Assembly: GCA_011033025.1 (NCBI GenBank) | Contig: WFMF01000115.1 | Location: forward strand, 62,001-126,000 | Direction: 5' to 3' | Length of the DNA: 64,000 nt | From: Beroe forskalii | Taxonomy: Eukaryota; Ctenophora; Nuda; Beroida; Beroidae | Shown here: piece after piece, positions 48,850 through 60,964 of the stretch | Layout: each line of letters begins with the position of its first letter | Numbering within the stretch: position 1 is the first letter of the stretch | Position numbers and translations under genes: made by a program | The notes under the pieces: generated by a model | The model's database searches: none | Told to the model about the DNA's origin: nothing | Seen by the model: the letters and a program-made list of their open reading frames with translations, nothing else

Positions 48850-51800
48850 TTTTAGCAATTATAATATGTTGTAATAAAAATTACACGAATGTTTTGGAAA
48901 AATTTTGTCATTATCAAATATAATAGAATTTTTGTGCTATTCTTGTCTTGGTTTTTGTTTCTGAAAAAATCTGAAATATCATCAGCACAAGATATTTTTT
49001 GATGATGTGTTGTTGAAATTATGGAAATAAAATATATTTACAATCTGTGTTGTAGATCCTTCCTTGTAGATTGTTATTTAAATGATTGGTGAGGCAAAAA
49101 ATGATATGACCATGTTTTAAAAAGCTAACTATGTCACACAGAGTACAGACTAAGAACATGCAAGGTCCAAATAATAAAATGCTTGCAAAAGGTACCTAAC
49201 CTATTAACTTAATGCCCCTACCACAATGGAGTGTGTTTGTTTCATGAGCTGCAGTGTCATAAGTAGGTCCTTGGGCATTATTGGGAATTCTATTATCTTT
49301 ATTGGGAAACTTCATCTGGTCAGACAAGATCAGAGTATCAAGTCAATTGTCACTAGAAATAGAGCCCAATCACACTTTTGAAGGCAAATTTCAAAAATGC
49401 AAATATTTAAATTGATTAGATGGACACCTTAATACTCTTCCTACCACAATTTAGTGTATAGCTTCATAATAAGTTTCATGTTCATTTGGTATCAAAGTTA
49501 TCACTTGTCTTATTTAAAACAATTCAAATATACAAATATCATCTGGTCAGACAAGGAGGAAGTTTTCATGACATCTAGATTTGAGCACAATACATCAATC
49601 AACAAAAGGTTGTACACAGTACAGGGAATCAAATTTTCATTGCCATTATCACAAACTAAACTTTCTATAATTGACAATGAATTACCAGGGAATCTGACAA
49701 ATTTTCATTGCCATTAGTGGCAATGTTGACAGTTAACTAGACACTCGACTACAGTGTAATATTTGTATATCACAAACTAAACTTTCTATAATTGACAATG
49801 AATTACCAGTGTTATCTTTGGGATACAAATACAGTCATCTTTGTACAGTCAAGCCACAAAACTTTCCAACAGCTCTTTCCTTAGTCTTTGACTGGATCCA
49901 AGTGAGATACCTTTATCAGAGATCTAGGCAGATCCAAACAAATGATAATGAGACACCAAAAATGATATGATGTACTGAAAGCTAACACTGTGGCACACTG
50001 ACTTGCGACCGTGTTGTTGGGTTGAATGCATTTTTGGGGGCCCAACGCTCCCCCCAACCACTAGATGGTGTGTTAGTCTCATAATGCTTCAAGTTCATTC
50101 AGGAATTTAAGTTCATCATTAGTCTTTGTCCAGTGTAGGGAATTCAAAGCTCCATCTGGTCAAACTAGATCAAAAGATCAAATCAACTGTCACATAAAGT
50201 GTTATGAGCAGTGTTGACAATGAATTCAATATGATTGTTATTGTCAAAAATGGATCTTTAGTAACGAAAATGAACTTTAACTTATAAATCCAAACCCTAA
50301 ACCCTAAACAAACCCCACACTTCATTCTGGCTTGTGTAAGAGTCCATTGGGGTATGACTCAGGGTTCACTGATTACTATGACAATTTTTTTGCAAAGGCA
50401 GCTTTGATTTTATTGTCAGCAATAGCAATTCATTGAATTGCTATGAGCATTCATTGATGAAAATGGTGAAAATGAATCTATTGCCAATAAGCATGATATG
50501 TTATGGAAGGCAGTGGCTACACTGAATTGTAAGTTATGGCATTATGGCAATTATATCAACAATTAAAGGATAAATCCTTTAAAACACATCGATCTGCAAG
50601 ACTTTTCTCCAACTTTGGACTTGAACTTTATGGCAACAATTTCTTGAGAAATACTATAAGAACAGCCAAATAAATCATCACCTAGATGATTTGTGCAGGC
50701 ATCTTCAGTGCAGGCATCTTCAGTCCATCTTCAATCCATTATGGCAATTAATTGTCAACTGTGAATCTATTTTGGACTATATGGCAACAATGAATTAACA
50801 ATAAATCATCAATAAATTGACACTAAAGCACATTTCGAACTGTTTGAACCATATTTTGATTCTAACAGGGTCAGTTTAAACTGTACTCTGTGTGTCATTC
50901 GTGTGCATGGCATAAGTTTGCATGGTTCATAGACTTAACGTGCTTCAAACTGCAAAGCTTAACCCATTATAAGCCAGGTCCTATAATATATACTAGTACC
51001 ACTATACCAGAGTAGTTGCTGGCATGTAGTGGGATAAGCCATGTACTACAAAAGACACACAAACTGTCTTATCACATGATACCATCTTGATGTCGTGTCA
51101 AATACTTAATGCAACCTTGTGGTATGACTTAATCAAGTCCTGAAACTCAACCTATACATAACATTTGCAGGCATGGATTGCATGCAGAGCATGTGTTATA
51201 CTGATGTTTTCGCCTCTACATCCAGATGTTTTCACCCCTACCTCCATACAATCTACAACTTAGTAAGTACAATCTGAATTGATTTGAATATGGAAGTACC
51301 TAAATTTTCATTATTTTATGCTTTTAACTATCTCTGTCTGTTGAGATGCTGAGATAATAGAAGTCAGATCGAATTAACCTGACTGTAATTTTTTAAAATT
51401 TTCAGTGCAACTAAGGACCTGAGAAGTCCATGAGAAGTCCATGACAAAAGATCGTGATATTAATTGCTATCCTAAAGGAAAATGTCTCCCACAAGACAAG
51501 GTTTGTCCTATGAAATTTCTTTCCTTACATTGATGAACTATGAAGTGTCTATTTACTTTTTTGAAGTAATTCATGACATTTATTCCTGACAATGTAGTTA
51601 TCTAGGCCAACTGTGTACTGAGCCTCTGTACAACAAATGTATGGTGATTTTAGGGCGTGCAAAAGTCTGTTTATCAGTGTGCGTAAAAATACATTAGTAT
51701 TACTAAGGCTCTAGCTAATGCGTCACATCATGCGTCAATTGTTGTAACTAATCTGTAATAGTGACGTGGTGCGTCACGTCACGTTTAGTTGAAACTTTAA

Positions 51801-52340
51801 AACAAGTGATGCGTCACGTCACGATTTCGTGCATTCATTCATTACTTTATTACTGGTTATGTGCGCTCGGGATGGATTATCCGGGTGACTGCACCTAACG
51901 ACGAACCAAGAACTGCAACAGATATCTACCATTTTATATTTTGATTAAAGCTAATTACTCGACGGTAAAATACTACTCACAATTCGTGACACTGGTATAG
52001 AAAAATAATGCTAAAAATTATAGATATTAAGATGGAATAATAATGCTCGGTTATTAAATTTTGTTTACTTTAGTAGCAGGATTGGTGTAGGTTTTTAGTT
52101 CTAATTCGTAACCTTAAGTAATTAGAAACTTTTTCCACGTTTCAGCCTATTGATTCATTATTCTACGATAGTTTTCCAATAGTGTATATGAATTGTTATG
52201 CTTACAGACCTGAAGATGTCGCTGAACGGCAGAATTAATTCTAAGTGAAGAACGTCATAGTTTATCTTGTATACCAGTACAACCTTGTGAAGAGATGATA
52301 AATAAATTATTGAACTATGCGACCGCTATAAAGCGACACA
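48850..52340. other. AT-rich DNA, no gene supported
   Basis: The only features seen are a 42-bp direct repeat and scattered CATCTGGTCAGACAAG motifs near 49310, 49540 and 50140. Open frames are short and motif-free. Confidence 0.5.
49647..49809. repeat. 42-bp direct repeat, two copies 121 bp apart
   Basis: TATCACAAACTAAACTTTCT and the following 22 bases to ATTACCAG occur identically at 49647-49688 and 49768-49809. Confidence 0.9.
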
Positions 52341-53866
52341 ATCCTTGAAACATAGTGAGTAAGTGCAGAGACATATATGGTGAAATACTGCATTAAGCCA
52401 AACTCCTTGGATACCTCCCAGTCTATATTGCACAATGCACATTAATCCAATAACACTAGCTGATAACACTATCTCAAATTTTCGGACTCATTTTTTCCTT
52501 CCCCATTGGCCTTTTTGTGAATACAAAAAGGCAAATGAGAGTGTTGGCAGAGATCGTGGTCTTGGAGGGTGAGAAATAGAATATGTGTAAATCAGGTCCA
52601 GTTTTGCAATACAACTACTGTAATTTCTGGAAAGTGCCCGGATTGCTCCTTTATAATATCAGTCGCGAAAATGTCCCTCCGTCCGTCCCTCCGTCCCCAT
52701 GTCACATAAATCTTCAAAATAACGAATTTCTTAATTCATGGAGCTGTCGATTGTCAAAAGTATAAATCTTATAGGTTGATCTGGCCCATCCGTGCCGCAT
52801 GCTCGAACTCCTATTAAATTATGATAAGTTCTAGATTTAATTAGGCTGTTGAAGAATTCGTGTTTTAAAAAGTTAAAATCTTAGGTGTGAGTTGGGCGGT
52901 AGATTTGAGGAAAAGGCTTCAATTTTGTTCTAGGTTTAGTACAAAATGCATAACTATTAGAGAGTTTCAAGATTCGACTAAGTTTGAAAAATACTATTCG
53001 CTGTGAAAGACGAATATTGCCTTTTGGAACAAGAGAAAGCATTGAAACAGAAAACACAAGAAATTATTTAAAAGTGAAAAACTATCAATAGTTTAATCAT
53101 GTACCAGAAAAACATCTTGTGAATAAAGATGATAAATTTAAATTATTGAACTTATTACCAATTCAACAAAAGCGAAATCACAACGAACTTGAAACACGAA
53201 TGCGCGCAAGAATTTTAGAAGAAATGGCATGGCCAAAATGTTGCGGTGGTAAGCGCAAACTCCTTGGATACCACTCAAATATTGCGTTTTGCATCTTATT
53301 ATGATGCTAAGGTTACATCAAGCACCGCGGGGGAGGGAAATTAAGCACCTGCATACGGCCTACGGGAACAACAATAATTGTGTCGGTGCAGGCGCAATTC
53401 TTGTTTGTCGTTGATATTCATTATGAGTTCAATAAAAAATATGTTCCACAAGCCTTCAAAATGTATGCTTTTCATGTGCACTTTCTCACAATTTGAGTAA
53501 GTGATTTCGCTTCAAATTTTAGATTTAATTCTAAGATTTCGCTTCAAATTTTAAATTTAATTTCTAAGAATTTTCTATGATTAACTACAAATTACATAGA
53601 CACGCGCGGGTCGGGCCCATTTTGGGAAAGCTCCCGAGGGCGCAGCCCGAGGGATCTGTCCGGTTTGACCCGCAGCCCGTGGGGCGAGGTTCTAAAGTTC
53701 TAAACAGATATGGGCCCGATCAGGCAAATGTCTATGTATTATAGACCCGCATGAAAATCCAGAATATCCAGGGAGGCGTCTATAATGCGAGTAACTGCAT
53801 TTTGAAATTTTGGAGCCCGACCATCACGTGAATAAGTGGGCATTAACGGTCTCTGATATCCCCCGC
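52341..53866. mobile_element. Degenerate inverted copy of the 1.67-kb TIR transposon
   Basis: The left end (AGTGAGTAAGTGCAGAGACA) followed by TATATGGTGAAATACTGC matches the reverse complement of the right end of the element at 5611-7280. The right end (GTGAATAAGTGGGCATTAAC then CTCTGATATCCCCCG) matches the reverse complement of its left end. The left terminal CGGGGGATATC is eroded. I cannot define a target duplication. No transposase was found inside. Confidence 0.75.
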
Positions 53867-54650
53867 CTATTCAGAAACTCATAAGCACTAATTCTTAGTT
53901 ATATACCTTAGTGGTAGAAATTAAGAGCCGTTTTAATTATGACAAATGAAATTATGGTCAGTACTAAATTTTATGATCGAGAAATTTTCAGTGATTTTCA
54001 CCAGGAAACGACCAAGTACTCGGCCTCGGCTTCGGTCAAAATCGGCCCTTTTTTCAAACTCGGCCTCGGCAAAATTTTGCTTTATTTTGCCGTGTTCGAT
54101 TCAATACCTAGGTAATTGCCAGAATTTCTTGTGTTATTTCACAACTTATGTTGAATTTTTGAGTGTAACAAACTGAAATTTTCACTGGATTAATATTTAA
54201 CTTAATAAATTTATCAAATTTCACTCGTTCAATTGGCAAAAGATTCTTTCAAAATAGTCTGACAGAAAATCACGGCAAAATAAAATTGTAGCTACAGGAA
54301 CGTTATATGAACTCGGGTGAACTCGGCCTCGGCTAAGAACCTGAACTCGGTCGTTTACTGATTTTCACGATTTTAGTACTATAATGGTAGTATGATATTA
54401 CAGATTGCTCATCACGGAGTTCGGCAATTTTAAACTTTCGTTATTATTTGAGAATATGGCGTACGCCCCAGCTGCTATGACCTATGTCGAGTGTTAACCC
54501 AATACCCACCTCTGTCCCTACTCTCAAATGTCCACATTATCACTATGGACCAATGACTCAATGACCATAAACCATCGATCATCCTTGCCTTAACGTACCT
54601 GTATCTAAAAATAGATGATTTCTGTGAGTGCATAAATTATGACCTGTAGA
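53867..54650. other. AT-rich DNA, no gene supported
   Basis: Contains two CTCGGCCTCGGC patches (about 54018-54070 and 54325) but no recognisable gene. Confidence 0.45.
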
Positions 54651-54665
54651 TATTATGATGCGTAG

Positions 54666-54737
54666 AAAATATGATGCGTACCTAATAATTATGATCATTT
54701 TGTTAAAATTATCATTATTAGTACGCATCATAATTTT
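54666..54737. repeat. Short foldback element, about 30-bp arms
   Basis: AAAATATGATGCGTACCTAA pairs with TTAGTACGCATCATAATTTT across a roughly 10-bp loop. A third ATGATGCGTAGAAAATATG just outside (54656) suggests a worn neighbouring copy. Confidence 0.8.
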
Positions 54738-55052
54738 TACCACTAAGGTGCTGTTGCCATTCACAAAGAAATCATTCATAATCTTTGTGACCAATAATCG
54801 GTATATGAAGTATGAAATACTGCACTTCACCCTTACTGCAAATTTTCAAATTTTTTGTTATGTTTGTAGTATACCCATACACCTCTATAGATAAGAAATT
54901 GGACTCCACTTATTTTATCTTAACTTACATAATGGTCTGATTGGCAAATTCGAAAAAAAATATTTACGAAGACAAATAATATTTTGAGCAGATTATATTT
55001 TGTACTGTGTACCCCCGAAGTGTCCGGCCAAACGGCTCCCAGACTACACAAC

Positions 55053-55132
55053 GCACTTGTCCAATCCTGTATCGATCGGGTTTATCTATACTGCACTTGT
55101 CCAATCCTGTATCGATCGGGTTTATCTATACT
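55053..55132 (+). repeat. Perfect 40-bp tandem duplication in the LINE 5' region
   Basis: GCACTTGTCCAATCCTGTAT and the next 20 bases occur twice head to tail (55053-55092, 55093-55132), about 230 bp before ORF1. Tandem monomers are common in LINE promoter regions. Confidence 0.9.
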
Positions 55133-55361
55133 AAGCTTCTTTGTCTCAAACCCCAAATTATCCCCTCTTGCCTCATTTTTCCTCTCAGGTGCCGTGATTT
55201 GCCTCTCAACTGGTGTGCTCGTGGCTGCTGGTCCCGCTCGCTCCCCTGCATTACCCTGCTCGCATCATGTCATGCTTTTGCGCATACTCCAGTACAGCTA
55301 TCTGCCTGGCTGATCGAGGCGATGCTGTCTTGAACCCCCGACACTCACCCCACTCAACATA

Positions 55362-57341
55362 ATGGAAAGTGAAAACGAAATCTCAACCGACTTAACACCT
55401 GAAGAGAAGACAGAGTTAATTGAAGGTTTTAAGTCCCTTGTCCAAGATAGGACAGTGAAGCTATCCACTTTAGGGAAACTGGAAAACTTCATCAACCAGG
55501 CTGTGGAAAGGCATTCCACATCGAGCTACTCCACGGCTGAGTCAGATCCTGAACCAGATGATGTAGAGGATGACATCCTGGAGCTTGCTCCAATTACATC
55601 GCTGGCAAATGTCTCCACATCTGATGCCATAGAAGAAACTTCGGAAATCTCCCCCATCATGTCAACATGGAGTTTAGCCAAACTAGCTGACCTCATACAC
55701 CATCAAAATAATTACTTCAGTATGAGCGATGTTAAACCCATTAAAGAAGAGCTGAATAGACTTTTCTCCATTGATGTCAGTAAGTATGTCTGGCTAGCTA
55801 CCAACCATAGCACATACAACTTTACTGGGTGGTCACTTGATTCTCGAACTATTGGTGTTTGCCTCAACATCTCAAGTGTCATGGAACACCTAAACCAAGA
55901 CCTGGGACTCCAGCTGGACTCATGCCTCATAACTCGGTATCTCAAGGCTGCCGACCATATACCACTGCACCAGGATAACGAGCCCCTGATAGACCAAGAG
56001 CACCCTATCTGCAACATCTCCATTGGCTCTCCACGTGGTATTGAATTTTGGTCAACCCGCAGTGAGGCAACTGGCGAGTTAGTTAAGAGCATCTTCATGC
56101 AAGAAGGCTCAATTACCCTCATGAAGCCCGGCTGTCAGCATAGACTATGGCACAAGGTCCTACAGGGGCCTGAAGGAACACGTTACTGTCTTTCCTTCCG
56201 TAAAACAACGCCAAGAGACAAGCCACTAACACCAGAATTAGCTGAGCTCAACGTTAGTGCCAGACATAGCGCCAGGAGAAACCTTCCTCTAACATCAACC
56301 CCTGCACGTCCTAGCAGGCCACCTCATCCTAGGACATTGTCACCTTCCTTCGCTCCACCAACCCTTACAGTGGCCCCATCAGCCCCGCCACTATCTCCTC
56401 CAACTCCAACCTCTCCGAAGGTACCATCTGCTCCTCCTGCTCCTGCCTCACCTGCCACTCCTCCACCACTACCTCCACCAGCTCCCTCGGCTCCCCCTGA
56501 GTCCTCACCTCCAGCTACTCCTTCTGCTACTGCTGCACCCTTACCTCCACCTGCAACGGGGGCAGCACCTCCTCCAGCTGTTGAACTGACCCCATTGGCA
56601 AACGGTTTTCTAGTACACCCTGACCGTGCTGCAAGATGCAGTATCCAGCAGCAGTCCCAATCATCATCTCCTCGGACTAACGGCTCGCGTCCCATTCCCC
56701 TCCCAAAGCCCCAACCTCTGAAGAATGGGTTCCCTATCCACCCAGGGTATGACGATACCTTCGTTGCCTCAGCTGCCAGAACCCCGGCCCCAAAACATGT
56801 GATCATCGGTGATTCTATGGTCAAGGGGCTGATGATGCCCGACTCCACTTTGATATGCAAGGGGGGGATTCATCCTGACCAGGTGTTACCTCTCCTCAGG
56901 GCATCATCAAGACTACTCCATCCTGACTCGTATGCTGAGGTAAACACTGTAACAATCATTGTGGGAACCAACGCCCTAAATGTTACTCCCCACCAGAAGC
57001 CGAAGCCCCTCCTAGATGTTATTTCGAACTACAAAGCCTTAGTCCTCGAAATTCGAAGGCTTTTTAAAAATGCAAGACTATGTCTCGTAAATGTAATCCC
57101 TAGGTCGTACCAGTGTAGAGAGACTGTTCATAGGATTGAGCATTTTAATAGTCTTTTTTCCATGCACATTAATGAACTTGTCCCAGGAGTGACATGGTTG
57201 AGGCTCTACTGGGAATTTGTCACATGGAATGGTTTTCTAAGAGAGGATCTTTATGGTAGGGATGGCTTACATTTAAATCTAAAAGGAAAAAAACTCATGT
57301 CTCAAGCCATTTCTAGTTTTCAGAATTCATTTTACCATTGA
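55362..57341 (+). CDS. LINE ORF1 protein: AlkB-like dioxygenase plus SGNH esterase
   Basis: This is an intact 659-residue frame. Residues 1-100 are acidic and unassigned. Residues about 105-282 resemble AlkB 2-oxoglutarate/Fe(II) dioxygenases: TRYLKAADHIPLHQDNEP carries the iron HxD (H203, D205), WHKV gives the second His (H264), and RYCLSFR gives the RxxxxxR 2-oxoglutarate/substrate arginines (R274, R280). Residues about 310-410 are Pro/Ala/Ser-rich. Residues about 478-659 are a SGNH/GDSL hydrolase: IIGDSMVKG (S485), VGTNAL (N537), GRDGLHLN (D634, H637). Esterase domains are known in CR1-like ORF1 proteins; an AlkB domain beside it is unusual. AlkB enzymes oxidatively remove methyl groups from nucleic acids, so a role on the element's RNA or cDNA is an inference. 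All catalytic residues are present. Confidence 0.85.
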   Translation: MESENEISTDLTPEEKTELIEGFKSLVQDRTVKLSTLGKLENFINQAVERHSTSSYSTAESDPEPDDVEDDILELAPITSLANVSTSDAIEETSEISPIMSTWSLAKLADLIHHQNNYFSMSDVKPIKEELNRLFSIDVSKYVWLATNHSTYNFTGWSLDSRTIGVCLNISSVMEHLNQDLGLQLDSCLITRYLKAADHIPLHQDNEPLIDQEHPICNISIGSPRGIEFWSTRSEATGELVKSIFMQEGSITLMKPGCQHRLWHKVLQGPEGTRYCLSFRKTTPRDKPLTPELAELNVSARHSARRNLPLTSTPARPSRPPHPRTLSPSFAPPTLTVAPSAPPLSPPTPTSPKVPSAPPAPASPATPPPLPPPAPSAPPESSPPATPSATAAPLPPPATGAAPPPAVELTPLANGFLVHPDRAARCSIQQQSQSSSPRTNGSRPIPLPKPQPLKNGFPIHPGYDDTFVASAARTPAPKHVIIGDSMVKGLMMPDSTLICKGGIHPDQVLPLLRASSRLLHPDSYAEVNTVTIIVGTNALNVTPHQKPKPLLDVISNYKALVLEIRRLFKNARLCLVNVIPRSYQCRETVHRIEHFNSLFSMHINELVPGVTWLRLYWEFVTWNGFLREDLYGRDGLHLNLKGKKLMSQAISSFQNSFYH

Positions 57342-57481
57342 GAATTTAGGCTTCCTATGTGAATTCCACGATTTGATATACAAGGTTGAGATTTCAGTCA
57401 AATAAATTTTATCACAACATGTCACAGTCACTCCACATCTTACATTCACTTACCCAAGCAGCTTAGCCCAAGAAATTTGTT

Positions 57482-58501
57482 ATGGGAATCAGTGCTACCG
57501 AACACAGAGTGAGGATTGGGTGTTTTCATTCAACAAGGGGCGTAAGTATGAGTTTGGCTTCCAATGTAAGCATCAGGTCAGGTTCCAAATTTAGGTCGGT
57601 GAATTTTAATTATTTTGATAGTTGGTCAAGCTCATATGAGGCTTACCAACCATTGCTGTTATTCCTGGCCTATGGTTATCTGCTTATGATAAGTTTGACT
57701 CTTTCTATGTGTGTACAAGTACCTGGCTATGGCCAATTCATCCATAATATAAACTATCTATCTAATTCAAATTTTCTGACTGTTGAATGTAGGCATCTCA
57801 TTAATTTTGCCCTCATAATTTTGTTATTTTTTAATAAAACCCTTTCAAACCAAAATATTTCAATTTTCAAATCAATGCAAAATAAATCGAATATCAAGCG
57901 GATCAATTTTATAAATTTCTGGTATTTAATGTTTTTGCGCGACAGTAAAACTAGTATGTTTTACCTCATGTCTATCAACCTTTTGTTAATTGTAATAACC
58001 ACACCCAGTATAGTCAACCCAGGCCCAATTAGTGCAACGTTCAGACCACTTAAAGTTTTCTACAATAATGTCCAAGGCTTTGTAAACCCAAATCACCTTA
58101 AGTCTGACTCCCCTCCATTGAATATGAAAAAAGTCCACGAACTTCATGGCTTTATTTTCACTGAAAAACCTGATATTATCATTCTAAATGAAACCTGGCT
58201 AAAGAAATCTATTCTAGACAACGAAATTTTTCCTCCTGATTCTTATAAAATTTATAGAGCCGACAGGTCCGGTGAAACACATCCCTGGGATCCAAGCAAC
58301 CCTAAAAAATACCGTAGGTTTGGTGGTGGTGTTTTAATAGCGCATCGACTTGACATAGCCTTAGAAAGTACCAGAGTTAGTTCGGTGAAAGCATTAGCTG
58401 AAATTTTAACATTGAATTTCAAACTGCCAACAGGTAAAAGGTTAAATCTCTCAACATTCTATCGTGTTGGTAACCTTGGGCTTGAAAATTTTGAATCTGT
58501 A
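57482..58501 (+). pseudogene. LINE ORF2, 5' part: leader with NPGP and first half of AP endonuclease
   Basis: The ORF starts at ATG 57482. Residues 57-80, 105-118 and 158-172 are hydrophobic. Residues 179-182 are NPGP (PSIVNPGP), resembling the end of 2A ribosome-skipping peptides, though the usual DxE before it is absent. From residue 188 the endonuclease begins: VFYNNVQGF (metal-binding Asn), IILNETWL (catalytic Glu), RFGGGVLIAHR, and LSTFYRVGNLGLENFES. The original frame stops being LINE sequence at about 58501, where foreign DNA begins; the frame runs on only to 58519. Confidence 0.85.
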
Positions 58502-58922
58502 AGTTTCATATTTCAATAATACCATACAGCACTACAATAACAATGAGTACATTACACTTCCACCAGTTTTGTTATCATTTTGTGTCGATGTTTCTTGTTT
58601 TCCAGTCGTACAGTTGTCAGTGTTCAATACAATAGTCTAATCGGTCTAATCAAAATTCAAATTACTTATTTATCTGGCATCCTACTAAGAGCCTTGGAGA
58701 GGAGATCATCTTTAGAGGGCTTTTCAGTCATGTGAAAAGTTTTGGGAACTGCTTTCCTAATGTAACGAGACAGATCAAAAGTACAACATCTGTTCTCTCC
58801 AATACAAGTAACAACCTCAGACAAAATGTTCTTCTTCAGTAGCATAGTATCTCTCTGGTTGCTGTTCTTCAGGACGTATATTTTCTGTGCTCGAGAGTAG
58901 GCTGCAACTTTATGAGACGTAG

Positions 58923-60964
58923 CTAGACAGTAAGACCATGATTATGTTCTAGGGCTGTTAGCATTGTCATAAGGATGTGAGTGTCCATTTTATAGGCATT
59001 ACATTTAGGTAGATACTTGAGTTTTGAACTATGAAACGATTCAAGTGGTCCAGTGTGGAGGAACTTCTCACACTTGCGCATATCGTTGCACAGCCTTGTA
59101 TCGGTGAGAATTTTAAAGAGGACAATGAAATCAGCATCTCCGACAGAAAACCACTTCCCTTTACGGTGAACACGCTTAGTGAGAGGCAGATGTAAACATT
59201 TTTGGTTTTTACTGGCTAATGTGGGGGCTTTTGGGTAGGGTTTCTTTCCACGAAGTTCCGCAAAAGTAGTTTTGAGTTTTTTACTTCTCGGCCAAGAATG
59301 AACATTGAGAACGTGAAACAAGCTGAATGGAACAGCTCCAGTAGTAGGTCTGGATTTTCATTACAAGATTGTGCACTCCACCAAAAGTGATTGACGAGAT
59401 CGTTAGTCCAGGCTAAGATTTTGGGTACTTCTTTCCAGCCTTATCTAGTTTTTTCCGAAGTCTCTTAGCAGTGTGCCAGATATCATATCCGTGGTACACA
59501 CTTGGGAACTGCTCTCGTATCATTTTGGCAATTGGGCCATGACAGTCAGAGACAAACGAATTCACAGCCAGACCATCTTCATTGATCAATACATTCAGGA
59601 GTTCCTCACAAGCTTGTTTCTCCAGTTCTCCTTCATACTGGCCTTTCTGGACCACAAAAAAGTCTACAACCTTGTTTGTTACTGATTGCATCATAGTATA
59701 GGTACAAAATTTTGCACTGTACCCTGGACTATCAAATTGTCCATCGCCACTCAATACGATTTCATCTGCAGCTTTCAAGTCAGCGATGGTACCCTCCTTC
59801 ATTGATCGGTATTTCGTGTAAATAACAGGGAAAAGCCATTTCGACCAAGCTGGTAAAAGCTCTTCTTCGTCACTAGTGGTATTTCTAGTAGAGAAAAATG
59901 ATTTCAACTTAAAACCAACACCACTCATCATTGCAGAAGCAGCAAATTTGACATTGACGTGATATTTCTTGTGAAGTAATTCTCCCGAACGCCAGGTATG
60001 GGTATGCCCCATGGCACATACATACTCAACTGCGACAGCAACTCCAGAGTACCGTACAACAGTTGATAGTATTCTACTGCCACACAGGAAACAGTAAATG
60101 AAGAGTAGTTTCAGCTGCTCCATGCCAACAATTACTGCAGAAACTGGTGTCTCCACTACTCGTTTCTTCTTTTTTGAGTAGTACTGCCTTCTATTCCAGG
60201 TATTTTGCGAAGAGGCACTCTCAGCATTCGGCTGTAAATCAAATGAAGGGTCAGTTTCTTCTGAGTCACTAATTCTGAGACACTTACTTCGTCCTCGCCC
60301 ATGAAATTATGTTGATTAACTTCATTCAACGATGGAAAGCATTTGCAATTGAAATCAGTCTGGGTAGTCATTGATTTTGTCCTGTTCACTGAAACTGCTG
60401 GCTCTGGAACATTTAGAAATGATGCTGATTGTGTGTCTTGATCAACACTTATCAAACTTGATTCCATGAACTCTTCGGCTGCAGTCGTTCCAGGGTCGTT
60501 GATACTCTGCTCACCATCACTGTGTTGACCTACTATTGCCTCATTCTCTTCAATTATATCATCAATCCTGCTCAATGCAATGTTTCTTTTCTTCCTTTGT
60601 CTTGAAGGTTGTGTGGCATCCTCTGAGCAAGATGTATGTATCCTCTTTAGTCCTGACGATCTATCAGTGTTAGAATTGCATCATCTTTCAGGGTTATCTT
60701 CAACCCCCTTAGTGCTTTCATTTCTATTGTGCAACTGAAGAGATTGTTGGTACTGTCTGTAATTAAAATCATTTTCCTCAAAGTGGTCAGAACAAACAAC
60801 CATTTTCTTTGCATTGATATCACATGGCCGTCGATCGATTCTTTCCATCCACATCTTTGCCCTTGTTGAGTCTTTGAGGAATGGATAAAATCGCATGAAA
60901 TGACGTAGTGCACTGGTACTTTTCCATGCCTATTTGAGCAGTTACCAGCACAGCAATAGCTCAT
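58923..60964 (-). pseudogene. THAP-domain DDE transposase (Kolobok-like), frameshifted
   Basis: The ATG at 60964 opens a THAP zinc finger, MSYCCAGNCSNRHGK. It continues in a second frame (FMRFYPFLKDSTRAKMWMER, then CSDHFEENDFN) and returns to the first (LKDDAILTLI), giving the C2CH pattern. A Ser/Glu-rich linker (about 60640-60170) follows. The catalytic region (60156-59413, then 59321-58923) has the first Asp in SGDGQFDSPGYSAKFCTYTM, the second in VSDCHGPI, YDIWHTAKRLRKKLDK, and the Glu in TGPLESFHS. These match the Kolobok-type nuclease as I know it. At least four frameshifts occur, one within an A-run near 60170, so no intact product is encoded as read. Confidence 0.82.

Noticed and set aside
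50288-50320. AAACCCTAAACCCTAAAC, like a plant-type telomere repeat
   Set aside because: Only about two units in AT-rich DNA, with no array.
56324-56860. 178-codon minus-strand Gly-rich frame
   Set aside because: It is the shadow of the Pro-rich linker of the LINE ORF1 on the opposite strand.
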